Shown in pieces: positions 8,394 to 16,692 of a DNA stretch of 64,000 nucleotides (position 1 is the first letter of the stretch; the number at the start of each line of letters is the position of its first letter). The notes under the pieces are model-generated. The model was not told the DNA's origin and did no database searches. It saw only the letters and a list, made by a program, of their open reading frames with translations. The position numbers and the translations under genes are program-made. Origin of the DNA: Aquirufa aurantiipilula (GTDB lineage: Bacteria > Bacteroidota > Bacteroidia > Cytophagales > Spirosomataceae); assembly GCF_019923745.1 (NCBI RefSeq), contig NZ_JAANOG010000005.1:62001-126000 (forward strand). Reading direction: 5' to 3'.

Positions 8394-8621
8394 ATGCTTG
8401 AAAAAAAAGAGGTTTGCAAAAGGGTAGGCAGTAAAATAAGGAAAGCTAGGACAGAAAAGGGGTTGACAATTGAAGAGCTTGCCAATGAAGCAAATTTGGA
8501 ATATTCTCAGCTAAGTAGAATTGAGCTAGGTAAAATAAACACCAGCATTTTTCATGTCTACCAGATAGCACACTGTCTCCAAACACCCATTCCAGAGCTT
8601 TTTACTGATTTACACAAGTAA
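8394..8621 (+). CDS. XRE-family helix-turn-helix transcriptional regulator
   Basis: From the ATG at 8394 this is a 75-residue protein that is almost entirely a Cro/CI-type HTH domain: KIRKARTEKGLTIEELA, then NLEYSQLSRIELGK as the recognition helix region, then the closing helices IFHVYQIAHCLQ. A GTG at 8358 would add twelve residues that do not belong to the fold, so the ATG is preferred. Small XRE proteins of this type usually bind an operator as dimers. A perfect palindrome ends 37 bases upstream, which suggests self-regulation. The gene may control the RadC-like or the secreted-protein genes of the island. Confidence 0.88.
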   Translation: MLEKKEVCKRVGSKIRKARTEKGLTIEELANEANLEYSQLSRIELGKINTSIFHVYQIAHCLQTPIPELFTDLHK

Positions 8622-8682
8622 GGGAGAATGCCGAAAATCCCATGACAGAGTAGGCACTAACTATTTTACTATTTATTTATCC

Positions 8683-9195
8683 ATGAAAAAAATCATTTCA
8701 CACACATCCATCTTAGTTCTTGTAGTGATAAGTATGTTTGTCACACACCGTGCTTCTGCACAAAATGAGAAATTAGCCTTTGGTCTACAGTATCAGACAT
8801 TGACATACGGTCTAAGTGCTAAGTACAATATTAACATGAACTCAGCTATTCAAGCTACAATAAACCCAATATCTACTAACAACCTTAATTTAAACTTCTA
8901 TGGTGGAAGGTATTATTACAACTTTGCTGAGGGGGGAGATCACATTGTTCCATATCTTTTTGCCGGGGCAGGTATTATAAGCTATAAATATGAATTGGCT
9001 AAACTGACTAGTGGCTATGTAAAAGATATCTCTGGCTCATTCTTTGGCTATAATGCAGGAGGAGGTCTATCAGGCCGTCCTACAAAAAACTTAGAGCTTT
9101 CTTTGGACTTAGGATATGGTAAGCTAAATGTGGAAGATGGCCTGAGCATAGCTGGGTTAAACTTAGGATTTGGTATACATTATTACATCAACTAA
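8683..9195 (+). CDS. Small outer-membrane beta-barrel protein
   Basis: A 170-residue protein with a clear signal peptide (MKKIISHTSILVLVVISMFV, cut near ASA-QNE). The mature part is made of alternating amphipathic strands with Gly and aromatic residues (FAGAGIISYKYEL, LELSLDLGYGKLNVEDG), ending in the aromatic-rich IHYYIN. This matches small porin-like or OmpA-barrel proteins of about eight strands in the outer membrane. It lies 18 bases before another secreted protein gene, so the two probably form an operon. What it binds or transports is unknown. Cargo of this sort on an integrative element may alter the cell surface. Confidence 0.8.
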   Translation: MKKIISHTSILVLVVISMFVTHRASAQNEKLAFGLQYQTLTYGLSAKYNINMNSAIQATINPISTNNLNLNFYGGRYYYNFAEGGDHIVPYLFAGAGIISYKYELAKLTSGYVKDISGSFFGYNAGGGLSGRPTKNLELSLDLGYGKLNVEDGLSIAGLNLGFGIHYYIN

Positions 9196-9213
9196 ATAGC
9201 AACAATTACGTAC

Positions 9214-9783
9214 ATGAGAAATATACTGACACTAGGCATTCTATGCTTAATGGGGCTGTTTCATACTACAAATGGGCAAGACCTTGCTTTAAAGGAACCA
9301 GATTTTGTAGGAGAAGGCCTACTTATAAATGACACTCAGGCAGTCTCTTTAGAAAAGAATAAGGTAAACATTGAAACTAGAATGTACTGGTCTGCTGTAG
9401 GACTGAATATTGTGGTTAATGGCTGCTGTTCTAATGTTTCTACTAAGGCAGGAACTGTAAAATTACTTGTCAAAGTGCAAGATAACTCACTATCTCCTAG
9501 TTCTTCTATTGAGGTTTTCCGCTTGAACAGTAATGCTAAAAACAGGATTGTAGAGTATATGAAGCTAGGTAACTTTGGTAGAATGAAAGAAGGTACTAAA
9601 ATGGAAACCTTGACCTTTGTAGGGACAAAGTATGGAGTAAGCTCGTACATTTTAACCCTGCAAGATGTTAAACCAGGGGAGTATGGACTAGTACTTGAAA
9701 GCGAGAAAAAGAATGTTGGTGGTGGAGGAGCACTAAAAAGTGTGGTAGGACCAACTAGCATACTTTGCTTTAGTGTTAAGTAA
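9214..9783 (+). CDS. Secreted protein of unknown function
   Basis: A 189-residue protein with a signal peptide (MRNILTLGILCLMGLFHTTNG, cut before QDL). It is not recognised. The mature part is beta-rich, has a paired Cys-Cys (NGCCSNVS), a Gly-rich run (VGGGGALKS) and a segment TLQDVKPGEYGLVLE like those in small Ig-like secreted domains. It follows the beta-barrel gene closely and is followed by an intrinsic terminator, so the two are likely co-transcribed and exported together. Interaction with the barrel protein is possible but unproven. Confidence 0.75.
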   Translation: MRNILTLGILCLMGLFHTTNGQDLALKEPDFVGEGLLINDTQAVSLEKNKVNIETRMYWSAVGLNIVVNGCCSNVSTKAGTVKLLVKVQDNSLSPSSSIEVFRLNSNAKNRIVEYMKLGNFGRMKEGTKMETLTFVGTKYGVSSYILTLQDVKPGEYGLVLESEKKNVGGGGALKSVVGPTSILCFSVK

Positions 9784-10131
9784 TACTTTACTGCCTTAAT
9801 GTGCATGAGAGAATTGTCCTTTCTGAAATGACATTCCCTAATTTTTGAGATAACTTAGAGCTGGTGCAGTTAAATTGTACTGGCTCTAAGTTTTTTTGTT
9901 TGTAACACCTTAGTTTTATTAGCTCTGGGCAGACCATCTAGTTGAAAAATTTGCCAGCTTCAAGGAATGGTTAATTGTCTAAACTTCAAAATAAAGTAAC
10001 AACTTTACATGAGTCTGTCTGTAGGTGATACCTCAAAACACCAGACTTTTATAAGTACCTCGAGCTGTTAATTTTTAGGGCTAAAGTACACATATAATAG
10101 CTATAGACTTTTTTTCTTAAACAAATACCCC
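9784..10131. other. 348-base gap before the last island gene
   Basis: Apart from the terminator at 9852-9897 I see nothing convincing here: no open frame of note, no long repeat and no clear promoter match. The AT-rich stretch at about 10090-10120 just before the next gene is the most likely promoter position. Confidence 0.5.
9852..9897 (+). terminator. Intrinsic terminator after the secreted-protein operon
   Basis: AACTTAGAGC (9852-9861) pairs with GCTCTAAGTT (9883-9892) around a 21-base loop and runs into seven T residues. It ends the two-gene secreted-protein operon. Confidence 0.82.
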
Positions 10132-10449
10132 ATGAAAACTTACATATTTACTGCCTCGGATGGAAGTACATATCAGGTATTTCCTCAAGTAGGAGAATAT
10201 AAAAACAGCCAAACTGCTTTGGAGCTGATTAGCACACTTGATGGCTCAACTGTTCTTACAGCTTCCATTTCAATACCCGAAATTGCTTTAGGAAAGAATG
10301 AGCTTATTATCAAAGACTATAGTGAGAATGAAGGGGTGCTAAGCTTTTTAGTGGAAAATAACATAGTTCGGCCACTGGGTAAGTACATTGAAAATGGGTT
10401 AATAACTGCTGAGATTGTAGAGCTTGTACCTGAAAATCACTGGAAGTAA
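10132..10449 (+). CDS. Unknown 105-residue protein at the island edge
   Basis: A 105-residue soluble acidic protein beginning MKTYIFTASDGSTYQVFPQ and ending VPENHWK. I do not recognise it. It has no signal peptide and no membrane segment; short strands alternate with a helix, and the C-terminal half resembles small proteins of Bacteroidota mobile elements (LSFLVENNIVRPLG). It is the last gene before the direct repeats and tRNA-Phe, where an integrase or excisionase gene is often found, but neither family's motifs are present. Expression from its own promoter is likely, since a terminator lies upstream. Confidence 0.65.
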   Translation: MKTYIFTASDGSTYQVFPQVGEYKNSQTALELISTLDGSTVLTASISIPEIALGKNELIIKDYSENEGVLSFLVENNIVRPLGKYIENGLITAEIVELVPENHWK

Positions 10450-10453
10450 TTAG

Positions 10454-10575
10454 GTGAGTCAAATTTAATATTAGGCTTCAAGTCTGCAAGTCTGCAAATG
10501 TGGCCAATAGGCCGCCCTAGGGCACAAAAAGAGGTCTCTTATAACTTCACCCCGTGAGTCAAAAGTGAGTCAAAA
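10454..10575 (+). repeat. Three copies of an 11-bp direct repeat GTGAGTCAAAA
   Basis: Copies start at 10454 (last base T instead of A), 10554 and 10565. The last two are exact and abut in tandem, and the first two are exactly 100 bp apart. They lie about 170-290 bp from the tRNA-Phe 3' end. Short direct repeats beside an attachment site often act as arm-type sites for a tyrosine recombinase; here that is inferred. Confidence 0.6.
10479..10497 (+). repeat. Tandem 8-bp repeat CAAGTCTG
   Basis: CAAGTCTG occurs twice in tandem and is followed by CAA. It sits within the same repeat-rich stretch at the island edge. Its role is unknown. Confidence 0.6.
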
Positions 10576-10700
10576 TGGTACTTAAATTGCCCCATTTTTC
10601 AGTATATTTACCTTTGTAGAGTTTAAAGGTAACCTTTGAACTACTAACTATTTTTTCACTACTCTATCTGGGAAAAGTGGCTAAATAGGCTCTAGAGCAT

Positions 10701-10732
10701 AAAAAAAGACCCTAACTTTCGTCAGGGTCTTT
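10701..10732 (-). terminator. Terminator of tRNA-Phe, probably bidirectional
   Basis: AAAGACCCT (10705-10713) pairs with AGGGTCTTT (10724-10732). On the minus strand the stem is followed by more T residues, thirteen bases past the tRNA 3' end. A short T-run on the plus side could also stop transcripts leaving the island. Confidence 0.85.
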
Positions 10733-10744
10733 CTAAAATTGAAG

Positions 10745-10817
10745 TGGTAGAGCCCGGACTCGAACCGGGGACACACGGATTTTCAGTCCGATGCTCTACC
10801 AACTGAGCTACTCCACC
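10745..10817 (-). tRNA. tRNA-Phe (anticodon GAA)
   Basis: The minus strand folds as a full cloverleaf of 73 bases. The acceptor GGTGGAG pairs with CTCTACC with one G-T pair at the fourth position. The D arm carries AGCTCAGTTGGTAGAGC, the anticodon loop reads CTGAAAA (GAA, Phe), and the T arm is CCCCGGTTCGAGTCCGGG. CCA is not encoded. The 3' end points toward the accessory island, as expected for an integration site in the tRNA 3' end. A promoter lies upstream and a terminator just downstream. Confidence 0.97.
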
Positions 10818-10843
10818 TCAATTGCCCGATTGCTTTCGGGATT

Positions 10844-10852
10844 GCAAAAGTA
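10844..10852 (-). promoter_or_regulatory. -7 promoter element of tRNA-Phe
   Basis: On the minus strand this reads TACTTTTGC, an exact match to the Bacteroidota TAnnTTTGC consensus. An ATTG lies 22 bases upstream (10875-10878), slightly far for the -33 element. The leader contains a small CCCGA/TCGGG hairpin at 10825-10840. Confidence 0.6.
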
Positions 10853-10956
10853 GGAATATTTTTTAAAAATGGCAATCCCCAAAATAAAAAAAATGGAAAA
10901 AGCTTGGAATGTGTATTCTACTTGCTGACCCCAACTCTTTTCCCTATTTTTGAAAT

Positions 10957-11688
10957 ATGATCCTAAGAACAGAAAATCTGGTAAAAAAATATGGCCAACG
11001 ATTGGTCAATGACCACATTAGCTATCAGGTTGCCCAAGGAGAAATTGTTGGCCTTCTAGGACCTAATGGTGCTGGGAAAACAACCTCATTCTACATCGCT
11101 ACAGGCTTAGTTAAGCCCAATGAAGGTAAAGTTTGGTTAGATGATTTAGATGTCACCCACCTTCCTATGTACAAACGAGCCAGGTTAGGAATTGGATATT
11201 TGGCTCAAGAAGCATCCGTTTTCAGGACATTGACAGTTGAGGAAAATATTTTAGCCGTACTAGAAATGACGGCTTTGACCAAAGCAGAACAAAAAGAAAA
11301 AACAGAATTACTCTTAGAGGAATTTTCTTTAACGCATGTTCGAAAAAGTTTAGGTCAAGTACTATCAGGAGGAGAACGTAGAAGGACAGAAATCGCGAGG
11401 GCTTTGGCCGTAGACCCCAAGTTTATCCTATTAGATGAACCCTTTGCTGGAGTTGACCCAATCGCCGTAGAAGAAATTCAAAGCATAGTGGCTAAACTAA
11501 AATACCGCAACATTGGTATCTTAATAACTGATCACAATGTGGATGAAACCCTTTCCATTACGGATCGAGCCTATTTGTTATTTGAAGGTAGAATCCTAAA
11601 AGCGGGCACGCCTCAAGAATTAGCTGATGATGAACAGGTTCGTCGACTGTATTTAGGTAAGAATTTCGAATTAAGAAAGAAGAACTAA
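10957..11688 (+). CDS. lptB: LPS export ABC transporter ATP-binding protein LptB
   Basis: A 243-residue ABC ATPase of normal LptB length. Walker A is GPNGAGKT (35-42), the signature is LSGGERRR, Walker B is [13 protein letters not shown], and the switch histidine is in [10 protein letters not shown]. The spacing and the closing segment [14 protein letters not shown] are typical of LptB. As a dimer with LptF and LptG at the inner membrane it powers lipopolysaccharide extraction toward the outer membrane. It is core genome directly next to tRNA-Phe and is followed by a PLP-enzyme gene. The presence of lptB fits the neighbouring surface-glycan locus but does not require a link to it. Confidence 0.95.
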   Translation: MILRTENLVKKYGQRLVNDHISYQVAQGEIVGLLGPNGAGKTTSFYIATGLVKPNEGKVWLDDLDVTHLPMYKRARLGIGYLAQEASVFRTLTVEENILAVLEMTALTKAEQKEKTELLLEEFSLTHVRKSLGQVLSGGERRRTEIARALAVDPKFILLDEPFAGVDPIAVEEIQSIVAKLKYRNIGILITDHNVDETLSITDRAYLLFEGRILKAGTPQELADDEQVRRLYLGKNFELRKKN

Positions 11689-11689
11689 A

Positions 11690-11717
11690 TAGTTATTAGG
11701 GATTAGTTATTAGGGAT
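11690..11717 (+). repeat. Perfect 14-bp tandem duplication
   Basis: TAGTTATTAGGGAT occurs twice without a gap, two bases after the lptB stop and just before the next gene. It may be a simple tandem duplication; no function is known. Confidence 0.7.
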
Positions 11718-11746
11718 ATTGAATGAGGAATGTAGAATTTCTATAT

Positions 11747-12874
11747 ATGAAAAAAGAAACACTAGCCATACACAGTAGCAACTTAAAAGATGAAACGGCA
11801 GCGTCCATTGCTGCTCCCATCTTTCTAAGTACCACTTTTGAGCGTTCTGAAGATGGAACATATCCAAAAGGTCACATGTATGCTAGAAATTCTAGTCCTA
11901 ATAGAGATGTCTTAGAAAAAGCCTTGGCTGCTTTGGAAGGTGGAGAAAAAGCTTTTGCTTTTGGCTCGGGTTTAGCGGCGGTAAATGCTGTTTTTCAATG
12001 CCTACAAACAGGAGATCATGTGCTTATGCCTGCTGTTGGTTATTATGCTAGCTATAAATTAGCGGAAGAAATTTTAGGTCCCTGGGGTTTAGAAGTTTCC
12101 CAAGTGGATATGACGGACGTAGATGCGGTAAAAAATGCGATTCAACCCAACACCAAATTGATTTGGGTGGAGTCCCCCGCGAATCCTATGTTGAGTATTA
12201 GCGACATAGCAGCAATCTGCCAAATTGCCAGTAAATTAGGTATTAAAGTAGGTGTTGATAATACCTTGGCTAGCCCCATTTTACAGAACCCAATTGCCCT
12301 TGGAGCGGATATCGTGATGCATGCGACCACCAAATACATTGGTGGACATTCTGACATATTAGGTGGAGCTATTATCCTAAAAAAAGAGGATGAATGGGCA
12401 CAAAGAATACAACGAGTTCAGATTTTAATGGGTGCTACGCCCAATCCGCTGGATTGCTACTTGTTGGCTCGAGGACTAAAAACATTACCTCTTAGGATGA
12501 GGGAACACAGTAAAAATGCCGCCATTTTGGCAGGAAAACTAGAAAATCATCCTGCAGTAGAAAAGGTACACTACCCAGGACTACCTAGTCATCCTCAATA
12601 CGAATTGGCGAAGACGCAAATGCCAAACGGACAAAGTGGCATGATAGCCATTCAGCTAAAAGCTTCAGAAAATGCTACTCAAAAGTTCGCATCTACCCTA
12701 ACTTTATTCCAACAGGCTACTAGTTTAGGAGGAGTTGAGAGTTTAATAGAACATCGTAAATCTATTGAGGGTCCTCAAAGTAGTACACCAGGAAATTTAT
12801 TGCGTCTTTCCATCGGTTTAGAACATGTCGACGATTTATGGGATGATCTACATGCTGCGTTAAATAAATTATAA
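11747..12874 (+). CDS. Cys/Met-metabolism PLP-dependent enzyme (cystathionine gamma-synthase/lyase or methionine gamma-lyase type)
   Basis: The start is taken as the ATG at 11747 (375 residues); an upstream ATG at 11723 would add eight residues before the usual KKETLAIHS opening. Fold-type-I motifs are present: YARNSSPNRDVLE, the GSGLAAVNAV cofactor-phosphate segment, VDNT (Asp binding the pyridine nitrogen), and ATTKYIGGHSD with the Schiff-base Lys (Lys196 from this start). Members of this family make or break cystathionine or cleave methionine. Motifs alone do not separate these activities. The enzyme is cytosolic and probably core genome. The adjacent lptB may share a transcript, since only about 58 bases separate the genes. 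Confidence 0.92.
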   Translation: MKKETLAIHSSNLKDETAASIAAPIFLSTTFERSEDGTYPKGHMYARNSSPNRDVLEKALAALEGGEKAFAFGSGLAAVNAVFQCLQTGDHVLMPAVGYYASYKLAEEILGPWGLEVSQVDMTDVDAVKNAIQPNTKLIWVESPANPMLSISDIAAICQIASKLGIKVGVDNTLASPILQNPIALGADIVMHATTKYIGGHSDILGGAIILKKEDEWAQRIQRVQILMGATPNPLDCYLLARGLKTLPLRMREHSKNAAILAGKLENHPAVEKVHYPGLPSHPQYELAKTQMPNGQSGMIAIQLKASENATQKFASTLTLFQQATSLGGVESLIEHRKSIEGPQSSTPGNLLRLSIGLEHVDDLWDDLHAALNKL

Positions 12875-12961
12875 AAGGAAGATGTTCGTTTATTCGAGCA
12901 TATTAGTAAATTAACCGTATAGATTAATTAATTTTTCTGTCTATACCAATCAGTTCTATAC

Positions 12962-14371
12962 ATGCTTCTTTCTATATTACTCAGTACATTTATTGGTTTT
13001 TCTAGTCCATCCTTATCCAAAGACACACTCAGACACACTACCGTGGATGTCATGGCTGTTGGTTCTACCAATGGTATCAATCCTTTTTGGACCAGAAGTT
13101 TACAATATGGTACCGTTCCCGTAGAAAATTCAACTGGGATAATCCGTATAAAGAATGGCAAATGGTACAACCCCAAAAAAGATGTTGACTGGATGTACCA
13201 GGTTGAAGGAACTGGATGGCTGGGTAAAGAATCCAAATTTTTATTATCAGAAGCTTACCTTGGACTAAAAAAGGGGGCCTTTGAAATTTGGGGGGGATCA
13301 AAAAGAGAAGTTATTGGCTTAGGAGACACCACGATGACGGCTGGTTTTTTCATCTGGTCAGGCAATGCCCTTCCATTACCTAAAGTTCATGTAGGTACCC
13401 GAAATTATGTGAACGTACTTCATGATTGGGTGGGAATCAATTTCCAATTTGCCCATGGCTGGTTTGACAATCAAGGGTCAATAGGTGATTCTTATCTTCA
13501 TCAAAAATCTCTTTATTTTCGTTTAGGTCAACCTATTTCAAGTCTTAATCTTTTTGTGGGATTCAACCACCAAGCGCAGTGGGGAGGTAGTAGGCGAGAT
13601 CCTAAGGGAGGCTTTTATGATGTGTATCCATCAGATTTCAATGCCTTTACCAAAGTTCTTCTAGGCGCTGGGGAAGGAATACTTCCTGATGATGACGAGA
13701 ACAATAAATATGGTAATCATTTGGGAAGTTTGGATTTGGGCATACGATATCAAAACGACCAAATGTCAGTCCTACTTTACCGCCAAAACCCTTATGAATC
13801 AGATAGAATTTGGTCACTAAATACCATTAATGATGGATTAACCGGACTTTCATTCACCATGAAAGAACCCAATATCATTGAAGGTATAAGTTTAGAATAC
13901 CTATATACGGGAAACCAAGGTACATACCAGTCCATATTAGGGAGCTTATTGAATAAACAAGATCATGATTACCCCAATATGGTCAATTATCTAAATGTAC
14001 GTGGGCGAGATGGATGGATTTACTCGGGAAGAGGATTAGGTACGCCTTTAATTATTATGGACAAAGAAAGTCAACAAGGAGGCGGACTAAGTTTTGCTTA
14101 TAATGCAGTGAGGTCCATGTATGTTGGAATTCGGGGGACATTGCCTCAACAAATTCACTGGATGGCAAGGCTCTCATCCACTTCGTATGACTATCCCGTA
14201 ATCCCAGCCAATAATCCAGAAAGCTATTTAAAGCAAATTTCTGCCTCTTTGAATCTACAAAAGCAAGTCAATAAAAAACTGGGACTTAGTATTCAGATTG
14301 CTGTTGACCAAGGAGACCGAATCAAAAATACCCTAGGTGGCATGCTAGGAATGAAGTATCGATTCCAGTAG
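12962..14371 (+). CDS. Capsule assembly Wzi-family outer-membrane protein, copy 1
   Basis: A 469-residue protein with an N-terminal signal-like segment (MLLSILLSTFIGFSSPSLS). The body shows the Wzi pattern: INPFWTRSLQYGTVP, FIWSGNALPLPKVHVGTR, AHGWFDNQ, FVGFNHQAQWGG, NHLGSLDLGIRY and the closing KNTLGGMLGMKYRF. Wzi is an 18-strand outer-membrane barrel that anchors or organises capsule or exopolysaccharide. It is paralogous to the gene at 18320, with near-identical motifs. Its 3' end faces the SGNH-like gene six bases away. The pair of Wzi genes framing an acyl-modification operon suggests that the modified glycan is held at this surface. The Wzi assignment is confident; the exact ligand is unknown. 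Confidence 0.9.
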   Translation: MLLSILLSTFIGFSSPSLSKDTLRHTTVDVMAVGSTNGINPFWTRSLQYGTVPVENSTGIIRIKNGKWYNPKKDVDWMYQVEGTGWLGKESKFLLSEAYLGLKKGAFEIWGGSKREVIGLGDTTMTAGFFIWSGNALPLPKVHVGTRNYVNVLHDWVGINFQFAHGWFDNQGSIGDSYLHQKSLYFRLGQPISSLNLFVGFNHQAQWGGSRRDPKGGFYDVYPSDFNAFTKVLLGAGEGILPDDDENNKYGNHLGSLDLGIRYQNDQMSVLLYRQNPYESDRIWSLNTINDGLTGLSFTMKEPNIIEGISLEYLYTGNQGTYQSILGSLLNKQDHDYPNMVNYLNVRGRDGWIYSGRGLGTPLIIMDKESQQGGGLSFAYNAVRSMYVGIRGTLPQQIHWMARLSSTSYDYPVIPANNPESYLKQISASLNLQKQVNKKLGLSIQIAVDQGDRIKNTLGGMLGMKYRFQ

Positions 14372-14377
14372 AAAAAC

Positions 14378-15319
14378 TTACCAATTTTTTTCGTTGGCTT
14401 TGATGTATTTGACTAGTCCTTGGGAGTAAATCATTGCACCCTGACTGTTCATGTGATTTTTATTCTCCAAATACCTAGGATTAGCCATTTCCTGTAAAAA
14501 TTGCCCGGTATATTCCCACTTAGACTCTTTTGGTATTTTATTAAAAATGGGGATTTTAATTTCAAAATCATCTTTATTGTTGGAGGTAATTGGGAGTAAA
14601 AACACCACTTTAAATTCATTTTGCTGTTGCATTTTAAGGGCTTGATTTACTCGTGAATACGCATTCATATCTAATTTACTTAATGCAAAAACGTGCAAAT
14701 TTTCTTGGTTCAAAAAAGACTCCTTCGAAACTACATCATTCCTATTCGTCGGAGAATAGCCTATTTCATTATATCCATTATACTCATCTCTAAAAGCTAT
14801 TCTCTTTATTACATTTTGATTTTGAATCATGGTATTCCAAAATACTGCCTCAAAATCATCTAAAAAACCATAATTTTTGGATGAGGGTATTGGTTTGCCT
14901 AAAAATTTATAATATGAATTAGGAAAATCAGGTAGTTCCAAATATTCTAAAGCAGATTCAAATGATTCTGGATAATTAACTAAATAGGATGTCAATTCGA
15001 CAAAAACAACCTTGTTCCCTGGCAAATTCTTAATAAACTGAGCCAAATATAGATTCTGAGCCAAAGTATTTCCTAAAAGACCCATATTATACACTCGCCA
15101 GGTTGTAAGGGAATCTTGAATCAACTTTGAATTAACACTTCGCTGTATTCTACTAGATCCTAAAAAGAAAATTGATTTTGAATTCGAATCAATCTTAGCC
15201 ATTGATTGCCTTAATGTTGAGATATTTGATTTTCCCGAAAACCTACTAAAAAGTACACTAGCACTTGCAAATAGTAGCATTACGAATATCCAAAAAGTGA
15301 GCTTTAGTACAAGTCTCAT
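14378..15319 (-). CDS. SGNH-like membrane-anchored protein, MBOAT partner (DltD/AlgJ-like)
   Basis: A 313-residue protein with one N-terminal membrane segment (about 5-25), placing the domain outside the inner membrane. The SGNH block I serine is in FFLGSSRIQRS (GSS 54-56), and the C-terminal block is NHMNSQGA (His289). The residue three before that His is Asn286 rather than the usual Asp, so hydrolase activity may be altered. The partner MBOAT gene ends two bases upstream. DltD, PatB and AlgJ/AlgX proteins take part in the transfer of acyl groups after the membrane acyltransferase. It is the last gene of the ACP-P450-MBOAT-SGNH operon. Sequence similarity to DltD itself is weak, so that label is by fold and position only. 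Confidence 0.82.
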   Translation of the reverse strand: MRLVLKLTFWIFVMLLFASASVLFSRFSGKSNISTLRQSMAKIDSNSKSIFFLGSSRIQRSVNSKLIQDSLTTWRVYNMGLLGNTLAQNLYLAQFIKNLPGNKVVFVELTSYLVNYPESFESALEYLELPDFPNSYYKFLGKPIPSSKNYGFLDDFEAVFWNTMIQNQNVIKRIAFRDEYNGYNEIGYSPTNRNDVVSKESFLNQENLHVFALSKLDMNAYSRVNQALKMQQQNEFKVVFLLPITSNNKDDFEIKIPIFNKIPKESKWEYTGQFLQEMANPRYLENKNHMNSQGAMIYSQGLVKYIKANEKNW

Positions 15320-15320
15320 C

Positions 15321-16691
15321 TCAAAATGCTAAATAATAATTATTAAGACCTCCACTAAAATCCCCAAAAACGAATAGACTTACAACAAGCTGAGTATAAA
15401 TTAAACGCCTTTCCCATGGTGATACACTTTCTAGAAAAGAATCCATTCTCTCATCTTTAGACCAGAGATGGTATAAATCGACAATAAAGAACATCACAAA
15501 AAATATAAATATATTTCTCCGTTGAATAAACCATACTTCAATGGGGAAGTAAGTAGGCATTTTAATTTTGTTCCATAAATCCCCAAGAGTAGGATAAATA
15601 AAGACAAGCGCAATAAATGAACATCCTAAAATATGATATACTATACCCATACTTTGTTTCAATAACCCACCTTGCCTAAGTTTAGGCAATTGCCAAGCTT
15701 TTTCTAGTAGAATCCATGCCCCATTCAAAAATCCCCAAAATAGGTATTGCCAGCTAATTCCATGCCATAAACCAATAAGCATATACGTTAACAATAGAAG
15801 TAGATAAGGCTTAGTTCTCCAGAACTGAAACTTAATTTGCCAATAAAAAAAATAATCTCTGAACCATTCATTTAAGGTAATATGCCAACCTTTCCAAAAT
15901 TCATGTCGGTTAGAAGAAAAATAAACCCGCTTATGAAAATTATCTTTTAGTCTAATACCAAAGATTTCTGAAATCCCTTGAAAAAAATCAACAAATGAAC
16001 TGAAGCTAAAATATATGTAAAAGAAAAAGACCAAGCCAATTAACAAGGTCCACCAACCTGCTATTTCACTCCCTTTCAGTGAAATTAATAACTGGTTTAA
16101 TCGTTGTGCTAAAACAAAGTTTTTAAATATACCCCACAGGATCAACCTCATTCCATTTGTAAATGATGCTTCTGTGATTTTTGCTTGTTCAAACTGACTA
16201 TTCAAATAACTAAACCGATGTAAAGGACCAGCATGCAATGTGGGGAAATACAGCAAATAGAGCATTAATTTGAAGAAAGAATCTGTCGGCTTAATGAACT
16301 TTTTTTTAATGTCCATCAAATAACTTATGGCATTGAAAACAAAAAAACTTAAACCCACAATTTGCCAAATGCCCGTTTCCTCCCAAATTTCCACATCCAA
16401 TAAAATGAAGTGATCAATCCAAGATTCTTTTAGTTTATATACGATCAAAAATCCTATGAGAATACCGTTACCTAATCCTGTCAAAGGAAATGATGATTGA
16501 ATTTTATTTCCTATTTGATAGGTAATAGCGGTACCCAATAACAAAAAAACCAAAGTAAACGGCATGAAAATACCAAGTGTGAAAATAGAACTAATTAATA
16601 AGGATTTCCATACTTGAATTCTAAAAATGAATATGGAACTAAAAGCGATTAGCAAAAAAAGAACACTAGAAAAAAGTCCAATTTGCGCCAT
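15321..16691 (-). CDS. MBOAT-family membrane O-acyltransferase (DltB/AlgI-like)
   Basis: A 456-residue polytopic protein with about ten or more membrane segments. MBOAT hallmarks are WKGWHITLNEWFRDY (His270) and the catalytic IGLWHGISW (His310). AlgI, DltB and PatA move an acyl group from a carrier across the inner membrane to an exported polymer. In DltB the donor is a carrier protein, and here an ACP gene lies in the same operon. The spacing to the P450 gene upstream and the SGNH gene downstream is one base each, which indicates tight co-expression. The acceptor is presumably an exported glycan, given the flanking Wzi genes. It differs clearly from the second MBOAT in the window (44204-45655). 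Confidence 0.93.
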   Translation of the reverse strand: MAQIGLFSSVLFLLIAFSSIFIFRIQVWKSLLISSIFTLGIFMPFTLVFLLLGTAITYQIGNKIQSSFPLTGLGNGILIGFLIVYKLKESWIDHFILLDVEIWEETGIWQIVGLSFFVFNAISYLMDIKKKFIKPTDSFFKLMLYLLYFPTLHAGPLHRFSYLNSQFEQAKITEASFTNGMRLILWGIFKNFVLAQRLNQLLISLKGSEIAGWWTLLIGLVFFFYIYFSFSSFVDFFQGISEIFGIRLKDNFHKRVYFSSNRHEFWKGWHITLNEWFRDYFFYWQIKFQFWRTKPYLLLLLTYMLIGLWHGISWQYLFWGFLNGAWILLEKAWQLPKLRQGGLLKQSMGIVYHILGCSFIALVFIYPTLGDLWNKIKMPTYFPIEVWFIQRRNIFIFFVMFFIVDLYHLWSKDERMDSFLESVSPWERRLIYTQLVVSLFVFGDFSGGLNNYYLAF

Positions 16692-16692
16692 A

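Larger units (their letters stand above)
10450..10956. other. 507-base gap at the island/core junction
   Basis: This gap holds the direct repeats, the terminator, tRNA-Phe and its promoter, each listed separately. The last 100 bases before lptB are AT-rich and must contain the lptB promoter, but I found no strong consensus match. Confidence 0.6.

Noticed and set aside
9336-9806. A 156-codon minus-strand open frame opposite the secreted protein gene
   Set aside because: It is antisense to the secreted-protein gene, proline-rich by chance and without motifs.
10454-10575. CRISPR-like direct repeats
   Set aside because: The repeat is only 11 bp, two copies abut without a spacer, and no cas gene is present.
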